Shown here in pieces: positions 17,736 to 26,074 of a stretch of DNA of 64,000 bases; positions within the stretch are counted from its first letter, which is position 1; every line of letters starts with the position of its first letter. The DNA is from Halobacillus hunanensis. GTDB lineage: Bacteria > Bacillota > Bacilli > Bacillales > Halobacillaceae. The stretch covers positions 310,001 through 374,000 of the forward strand of contig NZ_FVZB01000006.1 of NCBI RefSeq assembly GCF_900166655.1, in the 5' to 3' direction. The notes under the pieces are model-generated. The model had not been told where the DNA came from. It saw nothing but the letters and a program-made list of their open reading frames with translations, and ran no database searches. A program made the position numbers and the translations under genes.

Positions 17736-17780
17736 AAAAAGAGACGACAATGGCATACGAAATACCATTGCCGCCTCCTC
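17736..17780 (-). terminator. HutP-responsive terminator in the hutP-hutH intergenic region
   Basis: In the minus-strand RNA the stem pairs GGCGGCAATGGTAT with ATGCCATTGTCGTC and is followed by a long U run just before hutH. In Bacillus this is where histidine-bound HutP grips NAG triplets and permits read-through. Position is exactly equivalent. Confidence 0.8.
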
Positions 17781-17804
17781 ATAACTCATGACTATAGGCA
17801 GCTG

Positions 17805-18245
17805 TTATCCTATATGATTAATCCCTAGTCCGAACGTTTCATGCTCAAGACCTTTTACTGGCGCGCCAATTGTTCCGTAAAAAGCGACCGCCAACCATTC
17901 TCCTTCATCCAATTGCTCATACGGAGAACCTCGCACAATTGCAAAACGCAATCCTACCGTCCTCATCATATCACCCGCACCAATTTGACCGCGCATAACT
18001 CCTTCAAGAGCTTCTAGAATCGCGTGATACAAAGCATGAGTCTCTCTGTATAATTCATTGGAAATAATCTGACTACGTTTCGCAGCTGTTTCCACAGCTG
18101 CGATCACCTTTTGCATATTCATCGATCCTGCTCTGCCTTGACAATACTCCACATCTTTCAGTTGTGAAGTAAATGGCTCTAACTCTGCTGGTGTTAAGGA
18201 AACAACCAGCATCGCTAACTTTCCAATCGGAATCTTCTGTGTCAT
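17805..18245 (-). CDS. hutP: HutP anti-terminator protein
   Basis: 146 residues, close to the B. subtilis length of about 150. HutP is an RNA-binding hexamer that needs L-histidine and Mg2+ to disrupt the hut terminator. The glutamate- and histidine-rich C-terminal segment ending [15 protein letters not shown] is characteristic. First gene of the operon, with a cre-overlapped sigma-A promoter about 50 bases upstream. Confidence 0.95.
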   Translation of the reverse strand: MTQKIPIGKLAMLVVSLTPAELEPFTSQLKDVEYCQGRAGSMNMQKVIAAVETAAKRSQIISNELYRETHALYHAILEALEGVMRGQIGAGDMMRTVGLRFAIVRGSPYEQLDEGEWLAVAFYGTIGAPVKGLEHETFGLGINHIG

Positions 18246-18297
18246 TCACTTCACCTAATTCAACGTGAGAATCAACTACTAACTATTAGCTATTTAA

Positions 18298-18327
18298 ATT
18301 GTAAACGCTTTCTAAATTATCTGTCAA
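18298..18327 (-). promoter_or_regulatory. Sigma-A promoter of the hut operon
   Basis: On the minus strand TTGACA (plus 18322-18327) and TACAAT (plus 18298-18303) are separated by 18 bases. A cre box overlaps the -10 and spacer. Both hexamers are near consensus. Confidence 0.8.
18300..18313. promoter_or_regulatory. cre (CcpA) box over the hut promoter
   Basis: TGTAAACGCTTTCT matches the Bacillus cre consensus TGWNANCGNTNWCA at 13 of 14 positions. Overlap with the promoter predicts repression by preferred carbon sources, as known for hut in B. subtilis. Confidence 0.8.
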
Positions 18328-18408
18328 TAGTTATTTGGTAAATTTTAGCATATTACCAAACTGACAAATTAGCGCAATAAAGGAATGGATATAGGGGCTG
18401 GGACATAA

Positions 18409-20070
18409 CTAGCCTGAAATAATAAAAAAGGTTCCGATCATCGGTTTTTGATGATCGGAACCTTTTTTTATTGAATGAGGAAAGTTATTGGCCTTACTCT
18501 GCTGCCTTTGAGCGGTGTACTTTCTCAAGTTCACCGCCATGAAGGCAAATCCTAATTCATTCTTCACACTCTCCTGACCCCTTACGGACATTCGAGTGAA
18601 ACGCAAATTAGCCTTCAGAAATCCAAAAAATGGTTCTACATCGACTTTACGTTTACCATAAAGTTCGCCCATTTTCTCTTCTGAAAGCAGTTCTCTGACC
18701 ATATGTTTTTGTTCTTCCCATTTTTCATTGTAATAGATCTTGCGATTGTTGCCTTCTTTAGCCTTGGTACATTGACTACGGAGAGGGCAACCGGAACAGT
18801 CTTCACACTCGTACACCTTAAACTTCCGGACAAAGCCATAACGATCAGTCTTGTGGGAAAAATACCGGAACGTCAGTTGTTTTCCGTTCGGACAAATGAA
18901 TGCATCATCTTCTTCGCTGTACTCCCAATTGGCTGAATGAAATGCCTTCTTTTTAAAACTTTTCTTCTTCTCTTTGCGGTACGTATTGTACGTGATCAAT
19001 GGCGTGCGCTTGCGATTCTCCTGGACTTCTTCATAATTTTCTTCGCTTCCATACCCACTATCGGCGACAAGATGATCGGGTAGTTCAAAGAAGTGTTGTT
19101 CGATGTGATCCAGGAAAGGAAGGAACGTGCGCGTATCCGTTGGGTTCGGAAAAACATCATAAGCGAGCGCATATTGGCCTTCGGTCGCCACCTGTATATT
19201 ATAACCGGCTTTCAGTTGCCCGTTCTTCATATAATCATCTTTCATTCGCATAAACGTGGCGTCATGGTCGGTCTTGGAATAACTGTTTCGTTCTCCAAAG
19301 ATTTCCGTGTCGCTTTCGTATTTCTGCTTGCGCGCCGCAAAATCCTGAAACTGTTTATGGGATTGCTTTGGCTCTTTGCGCTCGGAACGAAGTTGTTTCC
19401 GTTCGCTCACTTCTTCGCTCTCTTCGATTTTCTGGCTCCATTCTTCGACCTTTTCTTCCAACCTTTCAGCTATATCTGTAAGCTCTTTGACCGATAATTC
19501 TTCCGGATTTTCCCGTACGATTTCTGGGATGATTTCCTTTTCAACCAATTCATCATACATGCGGTTGGACTTTTCGATCAGATTGGCGTTGTAATTTTCC
19601 ACAGCCTTACGCCAGACAAATGTAAACTTATTGGCATTGGCTTCAATCTTGGTTCCATCGATGAAAATCGCTTCGTCATCAATCAACTCTTCCTGAACAA
19701 GTTGGCAACGGAACTGGACAAAGCACTCACGGAGGAGGGCTTGCACGTCGGGGTGGACACGGAATCGATTAATGGTTCGATAGCTCGGTTCATAACCTTG
19801 AGCTAACCACATCATGCGGACACTATCTTGGAGAAGCGCTTCGATTTTCCTTCCGGAGAAAACCGATTGCGTGTAGGCGCATACAATGATTTTCATCATC
19901 ATTCGGGGATGGTAAGCCGGACAGCCCGTCTTCCGTAAGAAAGCAGCGAAGGCTTCGTTTGGAATCTGTTCGACTAGATCGTGGACGGCATAGGCGATAT
20001 CATTTTCTTGGAGTTTCATTTCTAAATCCAGGGGCAAAATCACTTGATTCATGTTATACTGTTTAAACAT
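18409..20070 (-). CDS. IS1182-family transposase, full length
   Basis: 553 residues, intact. The N-terminal region with KTGCPAYHPRMMMKIIVCAY and FSGRKIEALLQDSVRMMWLA is the DUF772 domain of this family. The DDE catalytic core includes EAIFIDGTKIEANANKFTF and the late Glu region KVDVEPFFGFLKANLRFTRM. A C-rich zinc-ribbon-like stretch (ECEDCSGCPLRSQC) lies before it. The last 20 or so codons run through the end hairpin and stop inside the left inverted repeat. No frameshift, so the element may be active. Confidence 0.93.
   Translation of the reverse strand: MFKQYNMNQVILPLDLEMKLQENDIAYAVHDLVEQIPNEAFAAFLRKTGCPAYHPRMMMKIIVCAYTQSVFSGRKIEALLQDSVRMMWLAQGYEPSYRTINRFRVHPDVQALLRECFVQFRCQLVQEELIDDEAIFIDGTKIEANANKFTFVWRKAVENYNANLIEKSNRMYDELVEKEIIPEIVRENPEELSVKELTDIAERLEEKVEEWSQKIEESEEVSERKQLRSERKEPKQSHKQFQDFAARKQKYESDTEIFGERNSYSKTDHDATFMRMKDDYMKNGQLKAGYNIQVATEGQYALAYDVFPNPTDTRTFLPFLDHIEQHFFELPDHLVADSGYGSEENYEEVQENRKRTPLITYNTYRKEKKKSFKKKAFHSANWEYSEEDDAFICPNGKQLTFRYFSHKTDRYGFVRKFKVYECEDCSGCPLRSQCTKAKEGNNRKIYYNEKWEEQKHMVRELLSEEKMGELYGKRKVDVEPFFGFLKANLRFTRMSVRGQESVKNELGFAFMAVNLRKYTAQRQQSKANNFPHSIKKGSDHQKPMIGTFFIISG
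18424..18469. terminator. Hairpin inside the left IS end
   Basis: AAAAAAGGTTCCGATCATC pairs with GATGATCGGAACCTTTTTT around an 8-base loop; A and T runs on both sides allow bidirectional termination. It overlaps the last transposase codons. Confidence 0.75.
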
Positions 20071-20167
20071 AAGGACACCTCCGATGGTTATTGTGTGGTA
20101 ACTATAATTTTATCAGAGTGTGTCCTTATTTTGTTTTCAAAATAGAATTTATTTAGATTAAAATAAA

Positions 20168-20212
20168 AGAGTAGCCCGCCGAACAAAAACTTTGTTCGGC
20201 GGGCTACTCTTC
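20168..20212. terminator. Hairpin inside the right IS end
   Basis: Perfect 21-base stem starting AAGAGTAGCCCGCCGAACAA and its complement, with a 3-base loop. It lies between panF and the transposase gene and should limit read-in to the IS. Confidence 0.75.
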
Positions 20213-20252
20213 GTTTAGGAGACTGGGTTTTGTCCCACCCTCTTTTGTTATT

Positions 20253-21722
20253 TTATATGTTCCCTTCGATTTGCTGTTGGGCTGCATATTCCTCCAGGGT
20301 CATGTTTTGTGTTGCCAAGCTGACGATTACATAGGCAGCAAATGACAAGATAATCGGCAGAACGACACTGTGCATCCCAAAAGGTGTTGGAAAGAATTGC
20401 TGGATCACAATGTACGTGATAACTCCAACGGCCATTGAGGATAGTGCACCATATTTATTTCCCTTTTTCCAATATAATCCCATCACAATCGGCCAAATAA
20501 ACGTTGCTTCTAACCCGCCAAAGGCAAACAGGTTAAGCCATATCAGAAGATCCGGCGGATTAAGAGCCATTAAGAACACAAGAACACCAAGAAGCGATGT
20601 CACCCCGAAACTTAATGTTTTTACTCGTTGAGGAGAGGCATCCGGCTTGATGTAGTTGACATAAACATCTTTAACGACAGATGAACTAACCAAAAGCAGC
20701 AGTGAATCAACTGTTGACATAATAGCTGCCATTGGTGCAGCTAAGACTACACCTGCCAGCCATGAAGGTAACACTTCTAAAGCAATCAGCGGCATTACTT
20801 TATCTCCTACTTCAATCCCTGGCAGAATTGGTCTGGCAAATACTCCGATTAAATGCATATTCAACATGATAAATCCAACGACAACAGTTCCAATAATTAA
20901 CGCACGATGCATGGCTTGCGAACTTTTATAAGACATCGCCCGTACGGTAACTTGAGGCAGCCCGACTACGGCTACTCCTACAAGTATCCAGAAAGAAGAA
21001 ACATAAGTGGGGGTCAAGCTCCCTTCTGCTCCAAAAGGTGTAATTAAATTCGGGTTCTCGGCAGATAATTCTTGTATAATAGCTGGAATGCCTCCACCCG
21101 CAATAATAATAGCTACGAGAAGAATCAGTGTTCCTCCAAACATCACAACACCTTGAACCGCATCCGTTAATGCCACCGCCCTAAAACCGCCGATCACCAC
21201 ATAAACGAGAACGGATAAAGCGAATAAGAATAGTGCCGTATGGTAAGACAACCCTGTTAACGATTCGATTAATCGAGCACCGCCTACCCATTGAGCAGCC
21301 ATCGCCGAAAATAGAAAAATAATGATACTGACTGCCGCGGTCAATACGACCCATTTGCTTTGATAACGTCCCTTTAAATAATCGGTCAAGGTTACCGCGT
21401 TATACCTTCGAGACATGATGGCAAATTTTTTCCCTAAAATCATCAGTACAAAGTAACCAGTAACTACTTGTGACATAGCAAGCAAAACCCAGCCTAGCCC
21501 TTCTGTATAAGCTACCCCAGGTCCTCCTATAAAACTACTTGCACTCCCATATGTAGCTGTCATCGTCATAGCCAAAATGAATCCGCCCAGCTCACGTCCC
21601 CCTAAAAAGTATTCTTCTAAAAAGTCGTTATTGGACTTTCTTAAAGATCCACTAGCTATGAACCCAACTAGGAAAATAAGTACTAAGAAAATAAGTAATG
21701 GCACAATTACAGCTACATTCAT
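20253..21722 (-). CDS. panF: Sodium/pantothenate symporter (SSS family)
   Basis: 489 residues with about 13 membrane helices. The sodium:solute symporter signature GGFRAVALTDAVQGVVMFGG and the N-terminal FLGGRELGGFILAMTMTATYGSASSF are close to PanF. It imports pantothenate with Na+. Its start overlaps the YhdT gene stop by four bases, the standard yhdT-panF pair. The IS1182 element lies only a few bases beyond the stop, so the original 3' neighbour may have been displaced. Confidence 0.88.
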   Translation of the reverse strand: MNVAVIVPLLIFLVLIFLVGFIASGSLRKSNNDFLEEYFLGGRELGGFILAMTMTATYGSASSFIGGPGVAYTEGLGWVLLAMSQVVTGYFVLMILGKKFAIMSRRYNAVTLTDYLKGRYQSKWVVLTAAVSIIIFLFSAMAAQWVGGARLIESLTGLSYHTALFLFALSVLVYVVIGGFRAVALTDAVQGVVMFGGTLILLVAIIIAGGGIPAIIQELSAENPNLITPFGAEGSLTPTYVSSFWILVGVAVVGLPQVTVRAMSYKSSQAMHRALIIGTVVVGFIMLNMHLIGVFARPILPGIEVGDKVMPLIALEVLPSWLAGVVLAAPMAAIMSTVDSLLLLVSSSVVKDVYVNYIKPDASPQRVKTLSFGVTSLLGVLVFLMALNPPDLLIWLNLFAFGGLEATFIWPIVMGLYWKKGNKYGALSSMAVGVITYIVIQQFFPTPFGMHSVVLPIILSFAAYVIVSLATQNMTLEEYAAQQQIEGNI

Positions 21723-22003
21723 GATCCATTTCCTCTGCCTTCCTCTTCTTCAAATGGGACGTCCACGAAAAAGAATTTTACAACAACAATAACGAGAGCC
21801 ACGATAAGTATGAATCCAACTACACAACTATAAAAAAACCATGCTGGCAGCCCTAATACAAAATGATAGTTTTCTGGAGGTTTGCTGCCTAATCCGTAAG
21901 CAAAACCATACCACCAAACAAAGTTAATCACTGCTAGCGTAATACCAATTAAAGCTTCGCGATTTGCTATGGTAAAACGATAGTCTTTATTCTTTCCGGA
22001 CAT
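21719..22003 (-). CDS. yhdT: YhdT-family (DUF997) small membrane protein
   Basis: 94 residues, two membrane helices with the conserved NFVWWYGFAYGLGS and GLPAWFFYSCVVGFI. YhdT proteins are encoded directly before panF and probably act as an accessory subunit of the symporter, like similar small partners of other SSS carriers. Translationally coupled to panF by a four-base overlap. Confidence 0.88.
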   Translation of the reverse strand: MSGKNKDYRFTIANREALIGITLAVINFVWWYGFAYGLGSKPPENYHFVLGLPAWFFYSCVVGFILIVALVIVVVKFFFVDVPFEEEEGRGNGS

Positions 22004-22201
22004 GTCTCATCCTCCATACCTGTATGTTTCTCTTAGTGTACCAGATTTGTCTCCCCCCTCAACAAGGAAACTGTTTATTCTACAAATTCCCTGCCATTAT
22101 AACTCAAGACCGTCATCGGGTTATTCACCTATATAAAATGAATGCATACCTTACATTATAAAGAGATCCGGATTGAAAAATGGGTTCGAAGGAGTGTTAG
22201 G

Positions 22202-23296
22202 ATGGCTGGAAAGGTTTTGCATTATTTTGCCGGTGATTATACGGCTAAAGGGTTTTACACTCTCTATGATTTTAATTACCAAGGACTAGATCACGTTTTT
22301 ATACTGCAGGGGTTACCTTATACAGGAAAAGTTGACGTGATGAAAAAATTGTTAGAGCAATGGAAAGATGAGAATCTCAATATAGAAATCATTCACGATT
22401 CGACTGACAACCAAGGATTGGACGGGATTATATTTCCTCAATTAAAAATCGGTATTTATGGTGGAGAATCTCCTTTGATGGACTTCGATTTAGACCACCT
22501 TGAGTACATCAATATGAATGCTGCCATTAACTTTGATCAATTACAGGACCAGAAAGCTCAAATTTTCTTTTTAAAAAATAAAATAAAGAAAGCTCGTCTT
22601 GAAGCGCTTCAATCATTTAGAAAAGGGCTTGATATACATGACGAGTTAGAGGAAATCTACATTGATGAAATGAATTTCGCAAAAGCAGACCAATTAACTA
22701 ATGACTTAATATCCCATCTCTTTACCACTAAAAGTACTTCTGATACCACTCCTGTAGTAAAACGACGCTTCTTTGGTGCTTCCACTCCAGAAGGGGTAAC
22801 GGACTATATTCCAAACTTAACTGATGATTTAAACACGCGATATTTCATTAAAGGCCGTGCAGGAACAGGAAAATCTACTATTCTTAAAAAGGTAGCTGCT
22901 GCCGGCGAAAACCTTGGTTATGACGTCGAAATTTACCACTGTGGATTTGACCCGGGCAGCCTAGACATGGTGATTGTTCGAGAATTAGGATTTTGTGTTT
23001 TTGACAGTACCGATCCACATGAATATTTCCCAGAACGTGAGGGCGACATCATTGTTGATGTCTACGCTGAAGCCGTAACTCCAGGGACCGATGAAAAATA
23101 TGCAGATGAGATTAGCAATCTTACACGCGGCTACAAATCATATATGAAAGAAGGGGGCAGGTTCTTGAAGGAAGCAAAGCAGCACGATGAAGAACTTGCG
23201 TCTGTTTATCAAGACGCCGTTGATTCTTCCGAAACGGATCGTATTTTTGAATCGATAAATAAAAAGACCGAGAAAGAGCTGAATACTCTCAAATAA
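22202..23296 (+). CDS. Tandem P-loop ATPase-like protein (PRK06851-type)
   Basis: 364 residues from the ATG at 22202, chosen because AAGGAG sits seven bases upstream; the longer frame from 22142 has no ribosome site. Two homologous halves are visible. The C-terminal half has a canonical Walker A GRAGTGKST at about 218-226. The N-terminal half has the equivalent position GLPYTGKVD (37-45), where the Ser/Thr after Lys is missing. Downstream of each P-loop similar segments recur (IEIIHDSTDNQGLDGIIF and VEIYHCGFDPGSLDMVIV). The family is common in Bacilli, function unknown. Confidence 0.8.
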   Translation: MAGKVLHYFAGDYTAKGFYTLYDFNYQGLDHVFILQGLPYTGKVDVMKKLLEQWKDENLNIEIIHDSTDNQGLDGIIFPQLKIGIYGGESPLMDFDLDHLEYINMNAAINFDQLQDQKAQIFFLKNKIKKARLEALQSFRKGLDIHDELEEIYIDEMNFAKADQLTNDLISHLFTTKSTSDTTPVVKRRFFGASTPEGVTDYIPNLTDDLNTRYFIKGRAGTGKSTILKKVAAAGENLGYDVEIYHCGFDPGSLDMVIVRELGFCVFDSTDPHEYFPEREGDIIVDVYAEAVTPGTDEKYADEISNLTRGYKSYMKEGGRFLKEAKQHDEELASVYQDAVDSSETDRIFESINKKTEKELNTLK

Positions 23297-23297
23297 C

Positions 23298-23337
23298 CAA
23301 AGAAAGTGGTGCCATCAACACGGCACCACTTTCTTTT
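23298..23337. terminator. Bidirectional terminator between convergent genes
   Basis: Perfect stem AAAGAAAGTGGTGCC / GGCACCACTTTCTTT with an eight-base loop, serving both the P-loop gene and the gentisate operon. Confidence 0.88.
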
Positions 23338-23340
23338 ATC

Positions 23341-24465
23341 TTAACTCTCTTGTAAAACTGGTGAAAATACATCTTTTACTTCTTGATGACCTTCATTCTC
23401 TGTATAAACCTCTTCTCTTTGAAGCCCGAACTTATTCATGATAGGCAAATCACTGACCGTAAATAAATAAGTATCCTCGCTAGATGTGGAAACATGTTCG
23501 TGCCATGTCCAGTTAGGGATAACTAAAATGTCTCCTTCTCCCCAATCATAACGAACATTGTCAATGACAGTATACCCTTCGCCTTGATAGACGTGTACCA
23601 CTGTTGAACTAGTATGACGATGAGCTTTTGAATGGAACCCTGGTGTCAGCTTTTGAACACGGGATGAAATGTTTGGATGAGCTGTTTCACCATTAGCTGG
23701 GCTGAGATACTCAACCGTATATCCATCGTAAGGATCCGGTTCAAAATCAGACAAACTATCAAGCGCTTTTTCTGTCTGATCCCACTTATAAGCACCAAGT
23801 GGTGTGTGCTCACTATTGCGATCTTCCGGGGGCCTTAACTGACCGCCGCCTGCGTATTTTCTAGCAGAATAGTTGTCTGGTAATGAAGGTTGTTCAATCC
23901 CATCTGGGTGTCCATCAAAGAAAGACCCATTTAAGAAGTAAATTGTCGGAATATCTAACACATCAATCCAGAACATAGGCTTATCGCCTGGCTGAGAATG
24001 ACCATGCCAACGTCCTTTAGGGGTAGATAAGAAATCCCCTTCTTCCATAAACAATCGTTCTCCATCTACAATTGAATAAGCTCCGTCGCCTTCTTTGATA
24101 AAGCGAAGAGCACTTTGCGTATGTTTATGGGAAGGTGCCGTTTCTCCTGGAAGAATGAGCTGTACAGCTACATACATTGTAGAGGTTGTAGAGCCCCATC
24201 CATATGGCTCACGATTTTCTAACCCAGGGTTTTGCAAGTAAATCGCTCTTCTTTCGCCGCCTCTTTCAGGCGTGAAAATTTCAGTTGCGTCTTCTAATTT
24301 CTCTTTAATTAAATCCCATTTCCATAGATAAGGTTTAACCGTTTTGTTTGGTTCTTTAGAAGCAAGGATTGGAATAGCATGCCACAGTGGCCCTAAATGA
24401 TGCTGCTTAATATCTTCATCAAAGTCCCGGACCTGTTTACTTTTCATAAAGTCGTTTTGTTCCAT
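23341..24465 (-). CDS. Gentisate 1,2-dioxygenase
   Basis: 374 residues with two cupin domains. It opens gentisate to maleylpyruvate using Fe(II). The first cupin has iron-ligand candidates in APSHKHTQSALRFI (about residues 113-126) and GRWHGHSQPGD. The second cupin has FHSKAHRHTSSTVVHVYQGE and WTWHEHVS. Length and two-domain layout match bacterial gentisate dioxygenases. It is the last gene of the four-gene operon with the FAD hydroxylase, FAH-family enzyme and DinB protein, which together make a complete route to pyruvate and fumarate. Confidence 0.93.
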   Translation of the reverse strand: MEQNDFMKSKQVRDFDEDIKQHHLGPLWHAIPILASKEPNKTVKPYLWKWDLIKEKLEDATEIFTPERGGERRAIYLQNPGLENREPYGWGSTTSTMYVAVQLILPGETAPSHKHTQSALRFIKEGDGAYSIVDGERLFMEEGDFLSTPKGRWHGHSQPGDKPMFWIDVLDIPTIYFLNGSFFDGHPDGIEQPSLPDNYSARKYAGGGQLRPPEDRNSEHTPLGAYKWDQTEKALDSLSDFEPDPYDGYTVEYLSPANGETAHPNISSRVQKLTPGFHSKAHRHTSSTVVHVYQGEGYTVIDNVRYDWGEGDILVIPNWTWHEHVSTSSEDTYLFTVSDLPIMNKFGLQREEVYTENEGHQEVKDVFSPVLQES

Positions 24466-24482
24466 TACCTGTCACTCCCTTA

Positions 24483-24974
24483 TTATTGCTTCACTTGTTG
24501 TTTATAATTATTCACGTTTCTTTCCGCCTGACTAACATGTTTATCAACGTGTTCTACAATAAAGTGCTCAACTAAAAACGATAGTGGTTTGACACCAAAC
24601 TTAGGATTCACATGTTCTTTTTCCATATCTAAAACAGACGGGTCAAGCTTGCCTAGTTCGTTCACTACCCGATCTCTACTCGCTTCGATTTGAGAACGAA
24701 TTTCTTGAATATTGGTTCCCTCCACATTTTCTACAGCAGCTAGTCGACCTTCATGTTTTAAAGTACGTCCCCACTTTTCATTTCCGTTCACTGCGCCAAG
24801 CAAATCCTCGGTCCAGAAGTTTAAAGATTCATTTACATGGCAATGAACTTGCAAAATCGACCACTCATCTTCAGAAGGCTTCCATTTAACAATATCCTCC
24901 GAAACGTCTGAAACATTTAAGTACTGACTGACTCTTTGCTCTACTTGTTGTTGATATTCTTGCAAACGACTCAT
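24483..24974 (-). CDS. DinB-fold protein, candidate thiol-dependent maleylpyruvate isomerase
   Basis: 163 residues of the DinB/YfiT superfamily four-helix fold. The metal triad expected for the family is visible as His46 (LQVHCHVNES) with His142 and His146 (VEHVDKHVSQ). DinB-fold enzymes include mycothiol-dependent maleylpyruvate isomerase of actinobacteria and bacillithiol transferases of Bacilli. It lies between the FAH-family hydrolase (4-base overlap) and gentisate dioxygenase, precisely where a maleylpyruvate isomerase is needed and where no glutathione-type isomerase exists. The bacillithiol-dependent isomerase role is inference from fold and context. Confidence 0.7.
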   Translation of the reverse strand: MSRLQEYQQQVEQRVSQYLNVSDVSEDIVKWKPSEDEWSILQVHCHVNESLNFWTEDLLGAVNGNEKWGRTLKHEGRLAAVENVEGTNIQEIRSQIEASRDRVVNELGKLDPSVLDMEKEHVNPKFGVKPLSFLVEHFIVEHVDKHVSQAERNVNNYKQQVKQ

Positions 24975-25942
24975 GATTTAACTCCCATCTTCTTAGCAGC
25001 TTCCTCTTCCACCACATTTTCCAGCACGCCAACTTCATCAACACTGATGGTTACCGTATCTCCATCCTTAAGGAATTCTTGTGGATCCCTTGCAGCTCCT
25101 ACACCGCCAGGAGTTCCAGTCAGAACGACGTCGCCTGGCTCAAGCGTGATGATTTCTGATAAAAACTCTACTAAAAAGTTTACATCGAATACTAGATTGC
25201 CAGTATTAGACTTTTGCTTCGTCTCACCGTTCACTTTTAATTCGATATTTAATGAATGTGGATCTGGAACTTCCTCTTTCGTTACAAGCCATGGACCTAG
25301 CGGCAGACTTCCATCAATGCTCTTACCTTGGAGCCACTGCAAAGTTCTTTTTTGAAGATCTCTCGCACTGACATCATTTGCAATGGTATATCCTGCTACA
25401 TAATCAAGCGCATCTTCCTTCTTAATCTGTTGAGCTTTCTTTCCTATAACGAATGCAAATTCAGCTTCATAATCAAACTGTTTAGATACATCTTTCAAAT
25501 AAATTGGTGCCTCAGGTCCTGAAATTGTGTTGTTGAATTTTGCAAACACAACCGGAGTCTCCGGCAGTTCTCTTTTCATTTCTAAAATGTGCTCTTTGTA
25601 GTTGTGACCGACACAAATGATCTTGCTTGGTTTTCCGACTGGTGCCTCCAGTTTTACGTCCTCTTTATTGAATACAACTTGTCCATCCGCTTCACTGCGA
25701 GAGTTCAATACAAAATCGACAGCTTTTTTAGCTTCTACTAATGATTCCTCTCCACCTTCTAACAAAGAAGACATATCAGATGGGACTATTACATCAGCTA
25801 CTTTTTGTGCGATCTGGCTTCCCTTGTTTTGAAGATAACTTACATAAGCCTGATTTAAGTCCACTACAAAACCGTTTTCATAACTTCCTGTACGTTTCTC
25901 TTTATGTTCTGCTAAATAATTTACAACTTTCACTTCCAACAC
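24971..25942 (-). CDS. Fumarylacetoacetate hydrolase-family enzyme, probable fumarylpyruvate (or maleylpyruvate) hydrolase
   Basis: 323 residues. The C-terminal FAH domain (about 110-310) has metal ligands in FDYEAEFAFVIGKKA, the VSARDLQKRTLQWLQGKS segment and GDVVLTGTPGGVGAARDP. In the gentisate pathway it cleaves fumarylpyruvate to fumarate and pyruvate. The N-terminal 90 residues match the leader domain of this enzyme subgroup. Four-base overlap with the DinB gene downstream. If the DinB protein is not an isomerase, direct maleylpyruvate hydrolysis is the alternative. Confidence 0.88.
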   Translation of the reverse strand: MLEVKVVNYLAEHKEKRTGSYENGFVVDLNQAYVSYLQNKGSQIAQKVADVIVPSDMSSLLEGGEESLVEAKKAVDFVLNSRSEADGQVVFNKEDVKLEAPVGKPSKIICVGHNYKEHILEMKRELPETPVVFAKFNNTISGPEAPIYLKDVSKQFDYEAEFAFVIGKKAQQIKKEDALDYVAGYTIANDVSARDLQKRTLQWLQGKSIDGSLPLGPWLVTKEEVPDPHSLNIELKVNGETKQKSNTGNLVFDVNFLVEFLSEIITLEPGDVVLTGTPGGVGAARDPQEFLKDGDTVTISVDEVGVLENVVEEEAAKKMGVKS

Positions 25943-26040
25943 TCCTTAATTCATATAGTGAATTATTATTTCATATTATGAATTTATTGATTAAATCTTA
26001 TCTAGACTAGTCATAATTGTCAAATAATAACCACAGATAA

Positions 26041-26056
26041 TTGAGACCGTTTTCAA
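26041..26056. promoter_or_regulatory. cre-like box upstream of the FAH-family gene
   Basis: TTGAGACCGTTTTCAA fits WTGNNARCGNWWWCAW at 15 of 16 positions (C in place of R), about 100 bases upstream of the FAH-family start. Confidence 0.6.
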
Positions 26057-26074
26057 AAATCATCAACATGTTTT

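Larger units (their letters stand above)
18394..20241 (-). mobile_element. IS1182-family insertion sequence
   Basis: A single transposase gene is flanked by imperfect terminal inverted repeats: GGGGCTGGGACATAAC at the left and, read inward, GAGGGTGGGACAAAAC at the right. Strong hairpins lie just inside each end (18424-18469 and 20168-20212). No clean target duplication was identified. It is inserted about 150 bases upstream of hutP and just beyond the panF stop, disrupting neither. Confidence 0.85.

Noticed and set aside
18385-20255. Target-site duplication of the IS1182 element
   Set aside because: Flanking bases on the two sides show no convincing identical direct repeat; calling one would be guesswork.
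25505-25530. Possible fourth palindrome copy (CTCAGGTC within the FAH-family gene)
   Set aside because: Only eight bases match, there is no inverted partner, and it lies in coding sequence.
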